From assembly GCF_018919395.1 (NCBI RefSeq), contig NZ_JAHLME010000002.1:434001-498000 (forward strand): a stretch of 64,000 nucleotides of DNA. Direction: 5' to 3'. Below the pieces are notes generated by a model that was not told the DNA's origin, did not search any database, and was given only the letters and a program-made list of their open reading frames with translations. Each line of letters begins with the position of its first letter. Within the stretch, counting starts at the first letter, position 1. A program made the position numbers and the translations under genes. This document shows positions 43,015-51,665 of this stretch, piece after piece. The stretch comes from Geomonas azotofigens (GTDB taxonomy: Bacteria > Desulfobacterota > Desulfuromonadia > Geobacterales > Geobacteraceae).

Positions 43015-44865
43015 TCACACCTCTATCCTGAACTGGGCGCCCCCGTCCACGTTGCACGCGGTGAGCAGCCCACCCATGTTCTTCTCGATGATGGTCTTGG
43101 ACATGAACAGGCCGACGCCGGTCCCGGCCTGGGGCCCCTTGGTGGTGAAGTAGGGGTCGAAAATCCGGTCCATGATCTCCTCGGGTATCCCGCCGGCGTT
43201 GTCGGTCACGGTCACCACCGCCCTCCCCCCCTGTTCCGCGATGCGGACCTGCACCCTGGGTGCGACCACCGCGCGCTCGGCGATGGCGTCGCGGGCGTTG
43301 ATCAGGATGTTGAGCAGGACCTGGGCAAACTCGTTGGGGTATCCCTCGATGGTGGGATCCCCGTCCTGGCGCAGGTCAAGGGAGACGCCGAGGGATTGCA
43401 GGCTGCCGTCGACCAGCGACAGCGCCTTGGCGACCTCGTCGCAGACCCGGAAGCGGAGTTTCTCCTTGTCCGGACGGAAGAAATTCCTGAAATCGTCGAT
43501 GGTCTGCGACATGTGCTTCACGATCGTCATGGACTTGGCGACGTGCTCCTCCAGGAACTCCCGGTCCAATTGCCCAAGTTCATGAAGCAGCAGCGGCTGC
43601 TGCACCAAAAGTCCCAGTGCGTTCAGCGGCTGACGCCACTGATGGGCGATATTGCCGACCATCTCCCCGAGAGCGGCCTGCCGGCTTTGCTGGGTGAGGA
43701 GCTGCTCCTGTCGGCGCACCTCCTCCATGGCGCGGATCCGCTCGGCGGTCTCGCGCCGCAACTCCTCTATGGTCAGGGAAAGCTCCCGTTCCGCCAGGTC
43801 CCGTTCCGCCGCCCGGCGCTGCAGGAGATCGGAGGCCTGCACCAAGGCCTCGGCCACCTCGGAGGTCTCCTTGCCCGAGTCGGTGCCGACCGCCGCCACC
43901 ACTTCGCCGCGGCCGATGTTCAGGGCGGGCTGCACCAGGGACTGGATGTCACGGGCGATGCGGCTCGCGATCCACGAGGCGAGCAGTATCCCGAGCAGCG
44001 AGATGGCGGCCCCCACGCCCACCGCCCAGCGCATCCAGCGATAGATTTCCCCGAGCGCGGTTGCCCGGGGGACCGCGACGGCGACGGTCCATCCCGAGAG
44101 GGGGGACTTGGTGAAGGCGGACAAGGCGGTGCCGCCCTGGGCGGTCTTGATCGAAACCGTCCCCTCGTTCCCCCGCGCCATGGCCGCGCGCAGGTCAGCG
44201 GTTAACTCCTTGCCGACGAAGACGTCGAGGTTGCGGGTCCGGGCGGTGATCAGGCCCTTTCGGTCCACGACGGTGCCGTACCACTCCTTGAACACGTTCT
44301 GGCTTTGCAGCACCGAGGAGAGCACGTGGGAGGGGAAGGACATGGAGAGGTCGTAGGCGACCGTGCCGTCGATGAAGACCGGCACGTCCACGGCGATGAC
44401 GGGGCGCTTGGTGATCGCGCCGTAAAAGAGGTCGCTGACGACGGGCTTGCCCCCCTCGAAGATGCGGCGCACCATGTCGGGGTTGTTGCGTTTGGGGAGC
44501 GCGCTCCCCAGGGGGCGATAGGTGTTGACCAGTTGCTGGGCGTCCTTGTCGGCGACGATGATGTCGGCGCCGGGATAGTTCTTGAGGATCTCCTTGCTCT
44601 GCAGATGGATGGCGACGAAGTCGCGCCCCCGGAAGGACGGGGAGGTTCCCAGCGCGGTGAGCGAGGCCTGCACGTTGGCGAACTCGCGATCGACCGCCAT
44701 GGCCATGGCGCGAGCGTTCTCGAGCAGGTCGCGGCTCACCTGGTCCAGCTTGGTGACGTAGACGTGACGCGCCATCAAGGCGGCTATCAGCCACACGGGC
44801 AACACGCAGGCGGCGACGAGAATGGATAACTGGAGACGGATTGTGGGCTTCGCGTGTCGAAACAT
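43015..44865 (-). CDS. Cache-type membrane sensor histidine kinase
   Basis: The 616-residue kinase has TM1 near residues 13-33, a large periplasmic double-Cache-like domain (about 35-280), TM2 near 285-305, a coiled coil, then a HisKA-type H-box (GEMVGNIAHQWRQPLNALGLL) and ATPase motifs (NILINARDAI, DNAGGIPEEIMDRIFDPYFTTK, GTGVGLFMSK). Extracytoplasmic ligand sensing is expected. It forms a unit with the receiver protein at 42603. Confidence 0.93.
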   Translation of the reverse strand: MFRHAKPTIRLQLSILVAACVLPVWLIAALMARHVYVTKLDQVSRDLLENARAMAMAVDREFANVQASLTALGTSPSFRGRDFVAIHLQSKEILKNYPGADIIVADKDAQQLVNTYRPLGSALPKRNNPDMVRRIFEGGKPVVSDLFYGAITKRPVIAVDVPVFIDGTVAYDLSMSFPSHVLSSVLQSQNVFKEWYGTVVDRKGLITARTRNLDVFVGKELTADLRAAMARGNEGTVSIKTAQGGTALSAFTKSPLSGWTVAVAVPRATALGEIYRWMRWAVGVGAAISLLGILLASWIASRIARDIQSLVQPALNIGRGEVVAAVGTDSGKETSEVAEALVQASDLLQRRAAERDLAERELSLTIEELRRETAERIRAMEEVRRQEQLLTQQSRQAALGEMVGNIAHQWRQPLNALGLLVQQPLLLHELGQLDREFLEEHVAKSMTIVKHMSQTIDDFRNFFRPDKEKLRFRVCDEVAKALSLVDGSLQSLGVSLDLRQDGDPTIEGYPNEFAQVLLNILINARDAIAERAVVAPRVQVRIAEQGGRAVVTVTDNAGGIPEEIMDRIFDPYFTTKGPQAGTGVGLFMSKTIIEKNMGGLLTACNVDGGAQFRIEV

Positions 44866-44925
44866 CGAATTCCTTGCCGGGAGGCGGGAGCCCCCTGTGT
44901 CATCTGATACCCGCGCGGGCGGGGT

Positions 44926-45072
44926 TCACTCGAGCATTTCGGCGAGGATGGCGTCGAGGGACTTCCCCTCGAAGAGACTCTCAAGCAGCTTGTGCAGCGT
45001 GGTCTGAACGCCTTTGTACTGACAGTTGGCCACCAGCTGGTTCTCAAGGATCTGCAGTTGGTCCCTCGTCAT
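44926..45072 (-). CDS. Small 48-residue protein, unknown
   Basis: ATG at 45070-45072 is preceded by GGGGAGG, and the frame encodes MTRDQLQILENQLVANCQ followed by a Leu/Glu-rich amphipathic helix (HKLLESLFEGKSLDAILAEM) up to a TGA. Composition and ribosome site support a real gene. It sits upstream of the sensor kinase on the same strand, with about 60 bases between them, so they may share a transcript. No family is recognised. Confidence 0.65.
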   Translation of the reverse strand: MTRDQLQILENQLVANCQYKGVQTTLHKLLESLFEGKSLDAILAEMLE

Positions 45073-45172
45073 CGCCACCTCCCCATTCTCATTATGAAGT
45101 TGTAGAGACCAATTCTGCCAAACACGGGCGAGCTGTCAATGCGACTTCCATATAGTCACCGCCGAGACTGTG

Positions 45173-45619
45173 TCACCGCCCTTCGGTATAACGCTTGAAC
45201 CAGGAGAGCACTGACTCAGCCGACTGGGCACCGGCCAGTTGCTGCACCGACTTCCCCCCGCGCACGAGATGCAGTACCGGGATGCCCCGCACCCCGAAGC
45301 GCCCCGACAGCGCCGGGCTTTCATCCGTGTTGACCTGGACCACCGCGGCCGCCCCGGCCAGGAGTTCCGCCACCTTTCGCACCGCCGGTGCGAATGACAC
45401 GCAGTGCGGTCACCAGGGGGCCCAGAACTCGGCGAGGACCGGACCGGGATACGCGGCGACGAAGGCGTCGAAGGTCGCATCGGTGAGCGCGCGCGGCGTG
45501 CTGTAGAGAGGCGGGAGTTGGGCGCGGCAGCTGCCGCACCGACCGGCCACCCCCTCCTTGTCGGCGGGGATGCGGTTGGCGGCGCCGCAACGGGGACAGT
45601 TCAGTTGGAACGATGCCAT
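45173..45619 (-). CDS. Zinc-ribbon thioredoxin (TrxC type) with probable selenocysteine active site
   Basis: Read through one in-frame TGA (45410-45412), the frame encodes a 148-residue thioredoxin-2-like protein. A zinc ribbon with two CxxC pairs (C8/C11, C28/C31) precedes LAEFWAPW. The TGA codon falls exactly where the first active-site Cys belongs, followed by Pro-His-Cys and SFAPAVRKVAELL, then the cis-Pro GIPVLHLVRGG. The active site would be Sec-Pro-His-Cys (U70-C73). A hairpin resembling a bacterial SECIS lies just after the TGA. The alternative, a nonsense mutation, is less likely because both halves remain intact. ATG 45617-45619 follows a GGAGG. Confidence 0.85.
45376..45394 (-). 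promoter_or_regulatory. SECIS-like hairpin for UGA recoding
   Basis: On the minus strand an eight-base perfect stem (TTCGCACC with GGTGCGAA) and a three-base loop begin 15 bases after the TGA. The loop lies about 25 bases downstream, within the spacing known for bacterial SECIS elements read by SelB. The element is within the coding sequence, as in other bacterial selenoprotein genes. Confidence 0.7.
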
Positions 45620-45770
45620 GGCTACCTCCTTTGCTTGATGGACTGCAGAATTCTACCATCCCGCCGGCCGTCCATCCCCCTTTTGTTTCAAGGGCGAATT
45701 CCGCGTTTCACATTTGCGCGCTTTCTGGTATGTTGGGTTGTTTGAAAATTCAACGGAGGTTTCGTACCGC

Positions 45771-46592
45771 ATGAAGTACCGCATCCTGCTCCTGCTCCTC
45801 GCCGTCGCCCTTTTGGCCGTACCGGGCGCACAGGCGACCACCCCCGCCGCCAAGCCGGCCCAGCCCGCCGCCAGCCAGGGGGTCAACGTCCCCATACTCC
45901 TTTACCACCGCTTCGGCCCCACCGTGGCCGACGGCATGACCATCAAGACGTCGGTCTTCGAGGAACACCTGAAGTACCTAAGGGACAACGGCTACACCGT
46001 GATCCCGCTTAAAAAGCTCGTGGACTACTACCTGAAGAAGGGGCCCGCCCCCGCACCCAAGTCGGTGGTCATCGTCGAGGACGACGCGCACAAGTCCGTC
46101 TACAGCGACATGCTGCCGCTGGCCAAGAAGTACAACGTCCCGGTCACCGTCTTCGTCTACCCTTCCGCGATCTCCAACGCCAAGTACGCCATGACCTGGG
46201 AACAGCTGAAGACCCTGCAGAAGAACGGCTTCGACATCCAGTCCCACACCTTCTGGCATCCCAACTTCAAGCGCGACAAGAAGAAGATGGCTCCCGCCGA
46301 GTTCGAGAAGTCGGTGCAGATCCAGCTCAAGAAGTCCAAGGCGAGGCTGGAAGAGAAGCTCGGCACCAAGGTCGACCTCCTGGCCTGGCCGTTCGGAATC
46401 TACGACGACTACCTGCTGAAGAAGGCGGCCGAGGCGGGTTACGTCGCGACCTTCACCATCGAGGCGCACCACGCGGGCCCAAGCGATGTGGCCATGAAGC
46501 TGCCGCGCTACCTGCTCATCAACGCGGACCAGGGGAAATCCTTCGCCCGCATCGTCGAGGGGACCGCGCCCAAGCGGAACCTGGTGTACTGA
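45771..46592 (+). CDS. Exported polysaccharide deacetylase-like protein
   Basis: The 273-residue NodB-type (CE4) protein has a signal peptide (about 1-22, ending AQA). It shows VPILLYHRFG, the motif-1 region as VVIVEDDAHKS where most members have FDDG, metal-binding His pair SHTFWHPNF, LAWPFGIYDDY, and a C-terminal PRYLLIN. The change around motif 1 may alter or weaken deacetylation. GGAGG lies upstream of ATG 45771. Probably periplasmic or cell-surface; the substrate is unknown. Confidence 0.88.
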   Translation: MKYRILLLLLAVALLAVPGAQATTPAAKPAQPAASQGVNVPILLYHRFGPTVADGMTIKTSVFEEHLKYLRDNGYTVIPLKKLVDYYLKKGPAPAPKSVVIVEDDAHKSVYSDMLPLAKKYNVPVTVFVYPSAISNAKYAMTWEQLKTLQKNGFDIQSHTFWHPNFKRDKKKMAPAEFEKSVQIQLKKSKARLEEKLGTKVDLLAWPFGIYDDYLLKKAAEAGYVATFTIEAHHAGPSDVAMKLPRYLLINADQGKSFARIVEGTAPKRNLVY

Positions 46593-46606
46593 TACCGCAA
46601 AGACAG

Positions 46607-46640
46607 AAGCGGCGCACGGCGATGGTGCCGGCGCCGCTTT
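46607..46640 (+). terminator. Strong hairpin, probable terminator
   Basis: AAGCGGCGC (46607-46615) pairs with GCGCCGCTT (46631-46639), and an inner CGGC/GCCG stem extends it. It lies just after the deacetylase stop. The following T tract is short. Confidence 0.65.
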
Positions 46641-46666
46641 ACCTGTCACAGAGTCGCGAACGTGTC

Positions 46667-46852
46667 ATGGACGAAGAGAAAAACCGCCCCGATAACTGCA
46701 AGAAGCACCCCTGCCCGGACTGCACCTTCTGCCAGTGGTGTTCCGACGACCGGTGCAGGATGTGCCTGGGGCACAAAAAACCCGTCAAGAAACTCTCCAG
46801 CGCCGAGCAGATCGCGCTCTACGAAAGCCTGAACCGGAAGAAACCGCAATAG
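46667..46852 (+). CDS. Small cysteine-rich protein
   Basis: The 61-residue protein has a compact Cys cluster, CKKHPCPDCTFCQWCSDDRC followed by RMC (eight Cys within about 24 residues), then a basic and helical tail. Repeated CxxC and CxC pairs suggest one or two zinc or iron-sulfur sites; no family name is assigned. It follows the deacetylase and its terminator hairpin. The start is not marked by a strong ribosome site. Confidence 0.7.
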   Translation: MDEEKNRPDNCKKHPCPDCTFCQWCSDDRCRMCLGHKKPVKKLSSAEQIALYESLNRKKPQ

Positions 46853-46924
46853 CGCCCGCCTGTTTCAGCCCCGCCTTCTCAATTCCCTCAAGTAGTATCC
46901 CCGAGATCCGAAAAGTAGCTTGGG

Positions 46925-47521
46925 TCAGATGTCCTTACCCTGCCGCACCACCACGTACCTGACCTTCACCCGCGCCTTCACGCCGCACAGTTCCCGGTAG
47001 AGCGAGGCAAGGTACCTGAAGGTGACCACCTTGTGGAAGAAGGACTGCGTCATCCCGTAGCAGAGCTTGCGCAGCCGCGACGGGTTCCGGCTCCCCAAAA
47101 GGAGCGGGCAGTAGTCGGAGAGCTGCACCGTGACGCGCACTCCTTCCGGTCCGGGCGCGCTCAGCAGGGAGAACATGCCGCGGTCGCACTCCCCGGGCTG
47201 GACCAGCACCCCGCCGCCGATGCAAAGGTGGACCGCCCGCGTCCCCTCGAAGGCCTCGAAGCGGGCGGCGCTGAAGGCGAGCAGGGCGCAGCGGGTCCCG
47301 GTGACCCGGAACTCGACGCCGTGGGGGTCGAGGACCGGGGTGATCAGCCCCAGGGTGCACCGCCGCACCACCTTGAAGTAGTACTCCAGCAGGAAGGGGG
47401 GGGTCGCCCGCGGCGCCGCATGGGGAGGGAGATCGATCCACTGGACGGAATAGACCGTGGAGTCGGGCAGCAGTACCTGCTGGCAGGAGATTTCCAATTC
47501 ATGCTGTCGGGGCTCGGCCAT
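46925..47521 (-). CDS. Conserved hypothetical protein, PilZ-like beta-rich
   Basis: The 198-residue soluble protein has predicted beta strands throughout and a Cys-containing C-terminal half (LCYGMTQSFFHKVVTFRYLASL). I do not see the RxxxR and NxSxxG motifs needed to call PilZ confidently, so the comparison is weak. CCGGAGCC precedes ATG 47519-47521. It is divergent from the bacteriohemerythrin gene. Confidence 0.65.
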   Translation of the reverse strand: MAEPRQHELEISCQQVLLPDSTVYSVQWIDLPPHAAPRATPPFLLEYYFKVVRRCTLGLITPVLDPHGVEFRVTGTRCALLAFSAARFEAFEGTRAVHLCIGGGVLVQPGECDRGMFSLLSAPGPEGVRVTVQLSDYCPLLLGSRNPSRLRKLCYGMTQSFFHKVVTFRYLASLYRELCGVKARVKVRYVVVRQGKDI

Positions 47522-47638
47522 GAAGGCTCCGGGTGACACGGCGAAGTTGGCGGCGATTGGCAAAGATACCACAGAGTGGGTCCGGTTGGCTACGGAGCAA
47601 GATCAGAGAGTTTAACACGCCCCAAAAGGGAGAGGTTC

Positions 47639-48046
47639 ATGGAAATAATAGAGTGGTCGGAAAGTCTGAGCGTGGGAATCGGCAAGGTGGACGAGCAGCA
47701 CAAAAGGCTGATCCAGCTGATGGAAGAATTGGACCAGGCGATCAGGAACAACGAGACGGCCGACGTGGTGGAAGACGTGCTCACCAACCTGTTCAACTAC
47801 GCCCAAGCCCACTTCGCGGTGGAGGAAGAGCTGTTCCGCACCCACAAATATCCGGAGATGGCACTGCACGAACTGGAGCACCAGCGTTTCATCGCCAAGG
47901 CGTTCGCCTTCAAGGAGCGGCTGAGTTCGAAGCGTCCGGGGCTCGCCCTGGAGCTATTGACCTTCCTGTCCAGCTGGGTGCTCAACCACATCGAGCTCAC
48001 CGACAAGCGTTACGCGAAGTTCCTGCACGATTGCGGCGTGAGCTGA
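47639..48046 (+). CDS. Bacteriohemerythrin
   Basis: The 135-residue four-helix O2-binding protein carries the di-iron ligands of the family: SVGIGKVDEQHKRLIQLM, HFAVEEELFRTHKYPEMALHE (split over two helices), HQRFIAKAF, and NHIELTDKRY. The length matches single-domain bacteriohemerythrins that store, deliver or sense oxygen in microaerophiles. GGGAGAGG lies upstream of ATG 47639. Confidence 0.95.
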   Translation: MEIIEWSESLSVGIGKVDEQHKRLIQLMEELDQAIRNNETADVVEDVLTNLFNYAQAHFAVEEELFRTHKYPEMALHELEHQRFIAKAFAFKERLSSKRPGLALELLTFLSSWVLNHIELTDKRYAKFLHDCGVS

Positions 48047-48055
48047 TCCCGCCGT

Positions 48056-49255
48056 TCACCCCTTCACGGCGACGACGTACTTGAGGTAGCGTCCCTCGGG
48101 GAAGGTGACCGGGTACGGGAAGTCCTCGGGCTGGCCGCTGAAGGAAACCACCTGCAACTGGTCCCCCACCTGCAGCGCCCCGCGACGCAGTTCCTTTAGG
48201 TAGTCGGCCAGGTCCACCTTCTGGTGGTTGGAGGACGAGATCAGTAGCCCCCCGCTTTTGAGCAGCCTGAGCGCCGCGGCCACCAGGTCCGAGGTGCCGC
48301 CGCGCGTGGTGAAGCGGCTCTTGGCCGTGGTGGAGAAGGAGGGGGGATCCATCAGGATCACGTCGTAGACCTTTTTCTGCCGGGCCAGCTCGTCCAGGAG
48401 GGTGAAGCAATCCCCCACCAGGAACTCGTGGCGCTTGGGGTTCAGCCGGTTCAACTCGAAGTTCTCCCGGGCCTGCGCCATGTACGTGGGAGAGGCGTCC
48501 ACGCTGGTGACGACGCTCGCTCCGGCGGCCGCCGCGGCGACCGAAAACGCGCCGGTGTAGGAGAAGAGGTTCAGGAAGCGCTTGCCCAACACCCGCGCCA
48601 TGAGGTCGCTCCGGTTCTTGCGCATGTCGAGGAACAGGCCGGTATTGAGGCCGCGCTCCAGGCTGACCCGGAAGGTGAGCCCGTTCTCGCGCACCAGGAG
48701 GGGCTCGGGCGCCGCCGTGCCCGCCAGCAGGCGTCCGTACTTCTTGTCGTCGCTCTCCGCCTCAAGCTCCCGGGTGTTCTGGGGGCGTCCTTTCTCGTAG
48801 ATCCCCGCCGGCGCCAGGAGCTCATCGAGCGCCTGGGTCACCAGTTTCAGATGCTTGCGCCATCCCGAGCAGTAGACCTGCACCATGAGGTAGTCGCCGT
48901 ACCGGTCCACGGTGAGCCCCGGGAGACCGTCCCCCTCGCCGTTCACCAGCCGGTAGGCATCGGAGTCGTCCAGCTGCGCGTGGTTCTTCCTGAGCGCCAC
49001 GGCCGCCTCCAGGCGCGCCCGTACCCAGCGCTGATCCAGGCGCATGCGCTCGCGCGACAGGACGCGGGCCACGATGCGATCCTTGGGGTCGAGCAGGGCC
49101 GTGGCGAGAAAGCGCCCGGAGCCGTCCACCAGCTCCACCAGGTCCCCCGCCTCGCCGGCGGGCCATTTCCTGGTATAGGCATCCGCGATGATCCAGGGGT
49201 GTCCCAGCTCGATCATGCGCACCGACTCGTTTCCTACCACGTACTGTTTGGACAT
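48056..49255 (-). CDS. RlmI-type 23S rRNA m5C methyltransferase
   Basis: The 399-residue protein has an N-terminal PUA-like domain (about 1-75), an RNase-H-like EEHEE middle, and a Rossmann methyltransferase core with LNLFSYTGAFSVAAAAAGA (SAM binding) and ILMDPPSFSTT (catalytic). This is the COG1092 architecture of RlmI and relatives. ATG 49253-49255 has AAGGAGT just upstream. Confidence 0.92.
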   Translation of the reverse strand: MSKQYVVGNESVRMIELGHPWIIADAYTRKWPAGEAGDLVELVDGSGRFLATALLDPKDRIVARVLSRERMRLDQRWVRARLEAAVALRKNHAQLDDSDAYRLVNGEGDGLPGLTVDRYGDYLMVQVYCSGWRKHLKLVTQALDELLAPAGIYEKGRPQNTRELEAESDDKKYGRLLAGTAAPEPLLVRENGLTFRVSLERGLNTGLFLDMRKNRSDLMARVLGKRFLNLFSYTGAFSVAAAAAGASVVTSVDASPTYMAQARENFELNRLNPKRHEFLVGDCFTLLDELARQKKVYDVILMDPPSFSTTAKSRFTTRGGTSDLVAAALRLLKSGGLLISSSNHQKVDLADYLKELRRGALQVGDQLQVVSFSGQPEDFPYPVTFPEGRYLKYVVAVKG

Positions 49256-49482
49256 GTGACTCCTTGATAGTGCCCCACCATCCCTTCCACCAGGTGGAGA
49301 CGGTGCCCGTAGGGCACGCGGGGAGCGGCTTGCCGGAAGCGCCATTCTCTGGTGCAGCGCCCTCACCCCGCCCGCTCCCGGAGGGAGAGAGGAGAGATGG
49401 GTGCTGGGGAAGATGCGCGTCGAGGCGACGCGGCCGCTGTACGGGACCGTGTTCCCGCAAGCGGAACCGGTGGTCAAATAAA

Positions 49483-49517
49483 CAGGGGCGGCGATCCCGT
49501 ACGGGATGCCGCCCCTG
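49483..49517 (-). terminator. Nested palindromic hairpin, probable terminator
   Basis: CAGGGGCGGC (49483-49492) pairs with GCCGCCCCTG (49508-49517) around an inner palindrome ATCCCGTACGGGAT. It lies just after the 49540 gene on its transcribed strand. The rest of the 49256-49539 gap shows no gene. Confidence 0.75.
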
Positions 49518-49539
49518 GTACTTCGCTGTCAGCGGGACT

Positions 49540-49917
49540 CTAGTGGGTGACCTGGGCGCCCTGCTCGGCCACCATGGCCTGACGCGCCTGCTCCATGGCG
49601 TCGAGCTCCTTGAGCTTCTCGCCCAGCCAGAAGTGCAGCTCGCGTGCGGTCTGGTGGTTCACCACGACGCCGTTGATGACCTGGCGCACCAGGCTGCGGC
49701 CCAGATCCGACGGCTCCACCTCGGTCTCGGGACCGATGGCGCCGGCCGGGGTGATCTCATGGCTGATGGCGTTCGGGAGCGGCTGGCGCTCGAGGTAGAA
49801 GTTGATCACGAGTTCGCCGCGCGGGGAGATCCCGCCGTGCGCGCCGTTGACGTAGATGGGGTTGTAATCGTAGGTGAAGATGTATTTAAAGGTCATTTCA
49901 TTCTGTTTTTTGGACAT
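49540..49917 (-). CDS. Hypothetical protein
   Basis: A 125-residue soluble protein with an early YDYNPIYVNGAHGGISPRGE segment and a C-terminal helix (about 80-115) rich in Leu/Glu/Gln. AAAGGAG precedes ATG 49915-49917. The YxNG-SPxGE arrangement faintly recalls DUF3467 but is not enough to assign it. A clear terminator follows. Confidence 0.75.
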   Translation of the reverse strand: MSKKQNEMTFKYIFTYDYNPIYVNGAHGGISPRGELVINFYLERQPLPNAISHEITPAGAIGPETEVEPSDLGRSLVRQVINGVVVNHQTARELHFWLGEKLKELDAMEQARQAMVAEQGAQVTH

Positions 49918-50042
49918 TGCAATCTCCTTTGTAGATGACATTGAATTACAGGGAATCCTTATAGCACGGAGCGGCCGCTCAAGGCAAACAATGAATGTAA
50001 GCGCCGTTAATCTTCCAGGCGGCCGCGGCGCTCACCCTCCGA

Positions 50043-51665
50043 TCAGGCGTGCGCCGTCTTGGAGAGGTAGTAATCGTAGTTCCCTTCGTAGAGTCTCATC
50101 TCGCCGTGATCGACCTCGATGACCCGGTCCACCAGCTTGCGCAGAAAGTGACGGTCGTGGCTGACCAGGATGACCGTTCCCTGGAAGTTCTCCAGGGCAT
50201 CCAGGAGGATCTCGCGCGAGCGGATGTCCAGGTGGTTGGTCGGCTCGTCGAGCACCAGGAAGTTCACCGGACGCGCCAGCAGGGTCGCCAGCACCACGCG
50301 GCTCTTCTCCCCGCCGGAGAGGTTCTCGATGCGCTTGTCGACGTCGTCGCCCTGGAACAGGAAGGCGCCCAGGAGGTTGCGGATCACCCCGATGGTCGCC
50401 ATCGGGATCACGTCCTGCACCGTTTCGAAAATGGTCTTCTTGGGGTCGAGGATCTCCATGGCGTGCTGGCTGAAGTAGCCGAGTTCGACGTTGGCACCGA
50501 GGTTCACCGTCCCCTCGGTGGCATCGGTCTGGCCGGCGATGGTTTTGAGGAAGGTCGATTTGCCGGCGCCGTTCACCCCGACCACGGCGATCTTGCTCAT
50601 GCGCTTGATGACGCCGGTGACCCCGGAGAAGATGGGATGCACGCTGCCGTCCGGGTTGAGCCAGCTCTTGCCCAGGTTGTCCATGACCACCACGTCGTCG
50701 CCGCTTCTGGGCGGGGTGGCGAACTCGAACTTCACCACCCGCTCCTCGGGCGGAATCTCGATGCGCTCGATCTTCTCGATCTTCTTCACCCGTGACTGCA
50801 CCTGGGCGGCGTGGGAGGCCCGGGCGGCGAAACGGGCGATGAACTCCTCCTCCTTGGCCAGCATCTCCTGCTGGCGCTTGTGGCTCGCCAGGAGCTGCTC
50901 GCGGCGGATGTCGCGCTCCCTCTCGTAGAAGTCGTAGTTGCCGCCATAGGTGGTCACGGTCTTGTTGGCCACCTCGACGACCCGGTTCACCACGCGGTTC
51001 ATGAAGTCGCGGTCGTGGCTCGTCATGAGGAGCGCGCCCTTGTACTCGTTGGCGATCCACTCCTCGAGCCAGATGATCGATTCGACGTCGAGGTGGTTGG
51101 TCGGCTCGTCCAGGAGGAGCACGTCGGGCTGCAGGGTGAGGATACCGGCCAGCGCCACGCGCATGCGCCAGCCGCCGCTGAAGGATTCCACGGGGTTGTG
51201 GAAGCGGTCCGGGCCGATGCCGAGGCCGGTCAGGACCTCCTTCGCGCGCGAGTCGAGATCGTAGCCGCCGCGGTGCTCGAACTCCTCCATGGCGGAACCG
51301 TAACGCTCCAGGAGAGCCGCCATGTCGTCATCGGACATGGGGAGCCCCATCTGCTCCTCCATCTGCTTCAGTTCCGCGGCCAGCCGCACCGTCTCAGCCG
51401 AGACCGCCATCACCTCGTCCAGGGCTGAGCGTCCCGCCATTTCGCCGATGTTCTGCGAGAAGTAGCCGATGGTCGTTTTCTTGGCGACGGTGATTTCGCC
51501 GGCGTCGACCTCTTCCTCGCCGGTGATGATCCTGAACAGCGAGGTCTTGCCCGCGCCGTTGGGGCCCACGAGGCCGGACCGGGAACTGGGCAATATCTGG
51601 AAGCTGGCATCGCGGAAAAGGACCTGCGAGCCGTGCTGTTTGGTTATGTTGGACAGATGGATCAT
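50043..51665 (-). CDS. ABC-F family ribosome-associated ATPase
   Basis: The 540-residue protein has two ABC domains without membrane segments. Walker A motifs are GPNGAGKTS (about 35) and GVNGAGKST (about 367). Signatures are FSGGWRMRVALA and LSGGEKSRVVLA, and Walker B motifs end in LLLDEPTNHLD and LVLDEPTNHLD. The charged linker between them (about 240-310) is the P-site tRNA interaction motif region. It resembles the YbiT/Uup branch; translation factor or rescue roles are typical. Confidence 0.94.
   Translation of the reverse strand: MIHLSNITKQHGSQVLFRDASFQILPSSRSGLVGPNGAGKTSLFRIITGEEEVDAGEITVAKKTTIGYFSQNIGEMAGRSALDEVMAVSAETVRLAAELKQMEEQMGLPMSDDDMAALLERYGSAMEEFEHRGGYDLDSRAKEVLTGLGIGPDRFHNPVESFSGGWRMRVALAGILTLQPDVLLLDEPTNHLDVESIIWLEEWIANEYKGALLMTSHDRDFMNRVVNRVVEVANKTVTTYGGNYDFYERERDIRREQLLASHKRQQEMLAKEEEFIARFAARASHAAQVQSRVKKIEKIERIEIPPEERVVKFEFATPPRSGDDVVVMDNLGKSWLNPDGSVHPIFSGVTGVIKRMSKIAVVGVNGAGKSTFLKTIAGQTDATEGTVNLGANVELGYFSQHAMEILDPKKTIFETVQDVIPMATIGVIRNLLGAFLFQGDDVDKRIENLSGGEKSRVVLATLLARPVNFLVLDEPTNHLDIRSREILLDALENFQGTVILVSHDRHFLRKLVDRVIEVDHGEMRLYEGNYDYYLSKTAHA

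Noticed and set aside
45173..45400. Two separate short genes or a pseudogene at the thioredoxin locus
   Set aside because: The halves are in one frame, join at the exact active-site position, and are followed by a SECIS-like hairpin; recoding explains it better than a mutation.
46925..47521. PilZ c-di-GMP receptor
   Set aside because: The RxxxR and (D/N)xSxxG motifs were not found, so the name was not used as a firm call.
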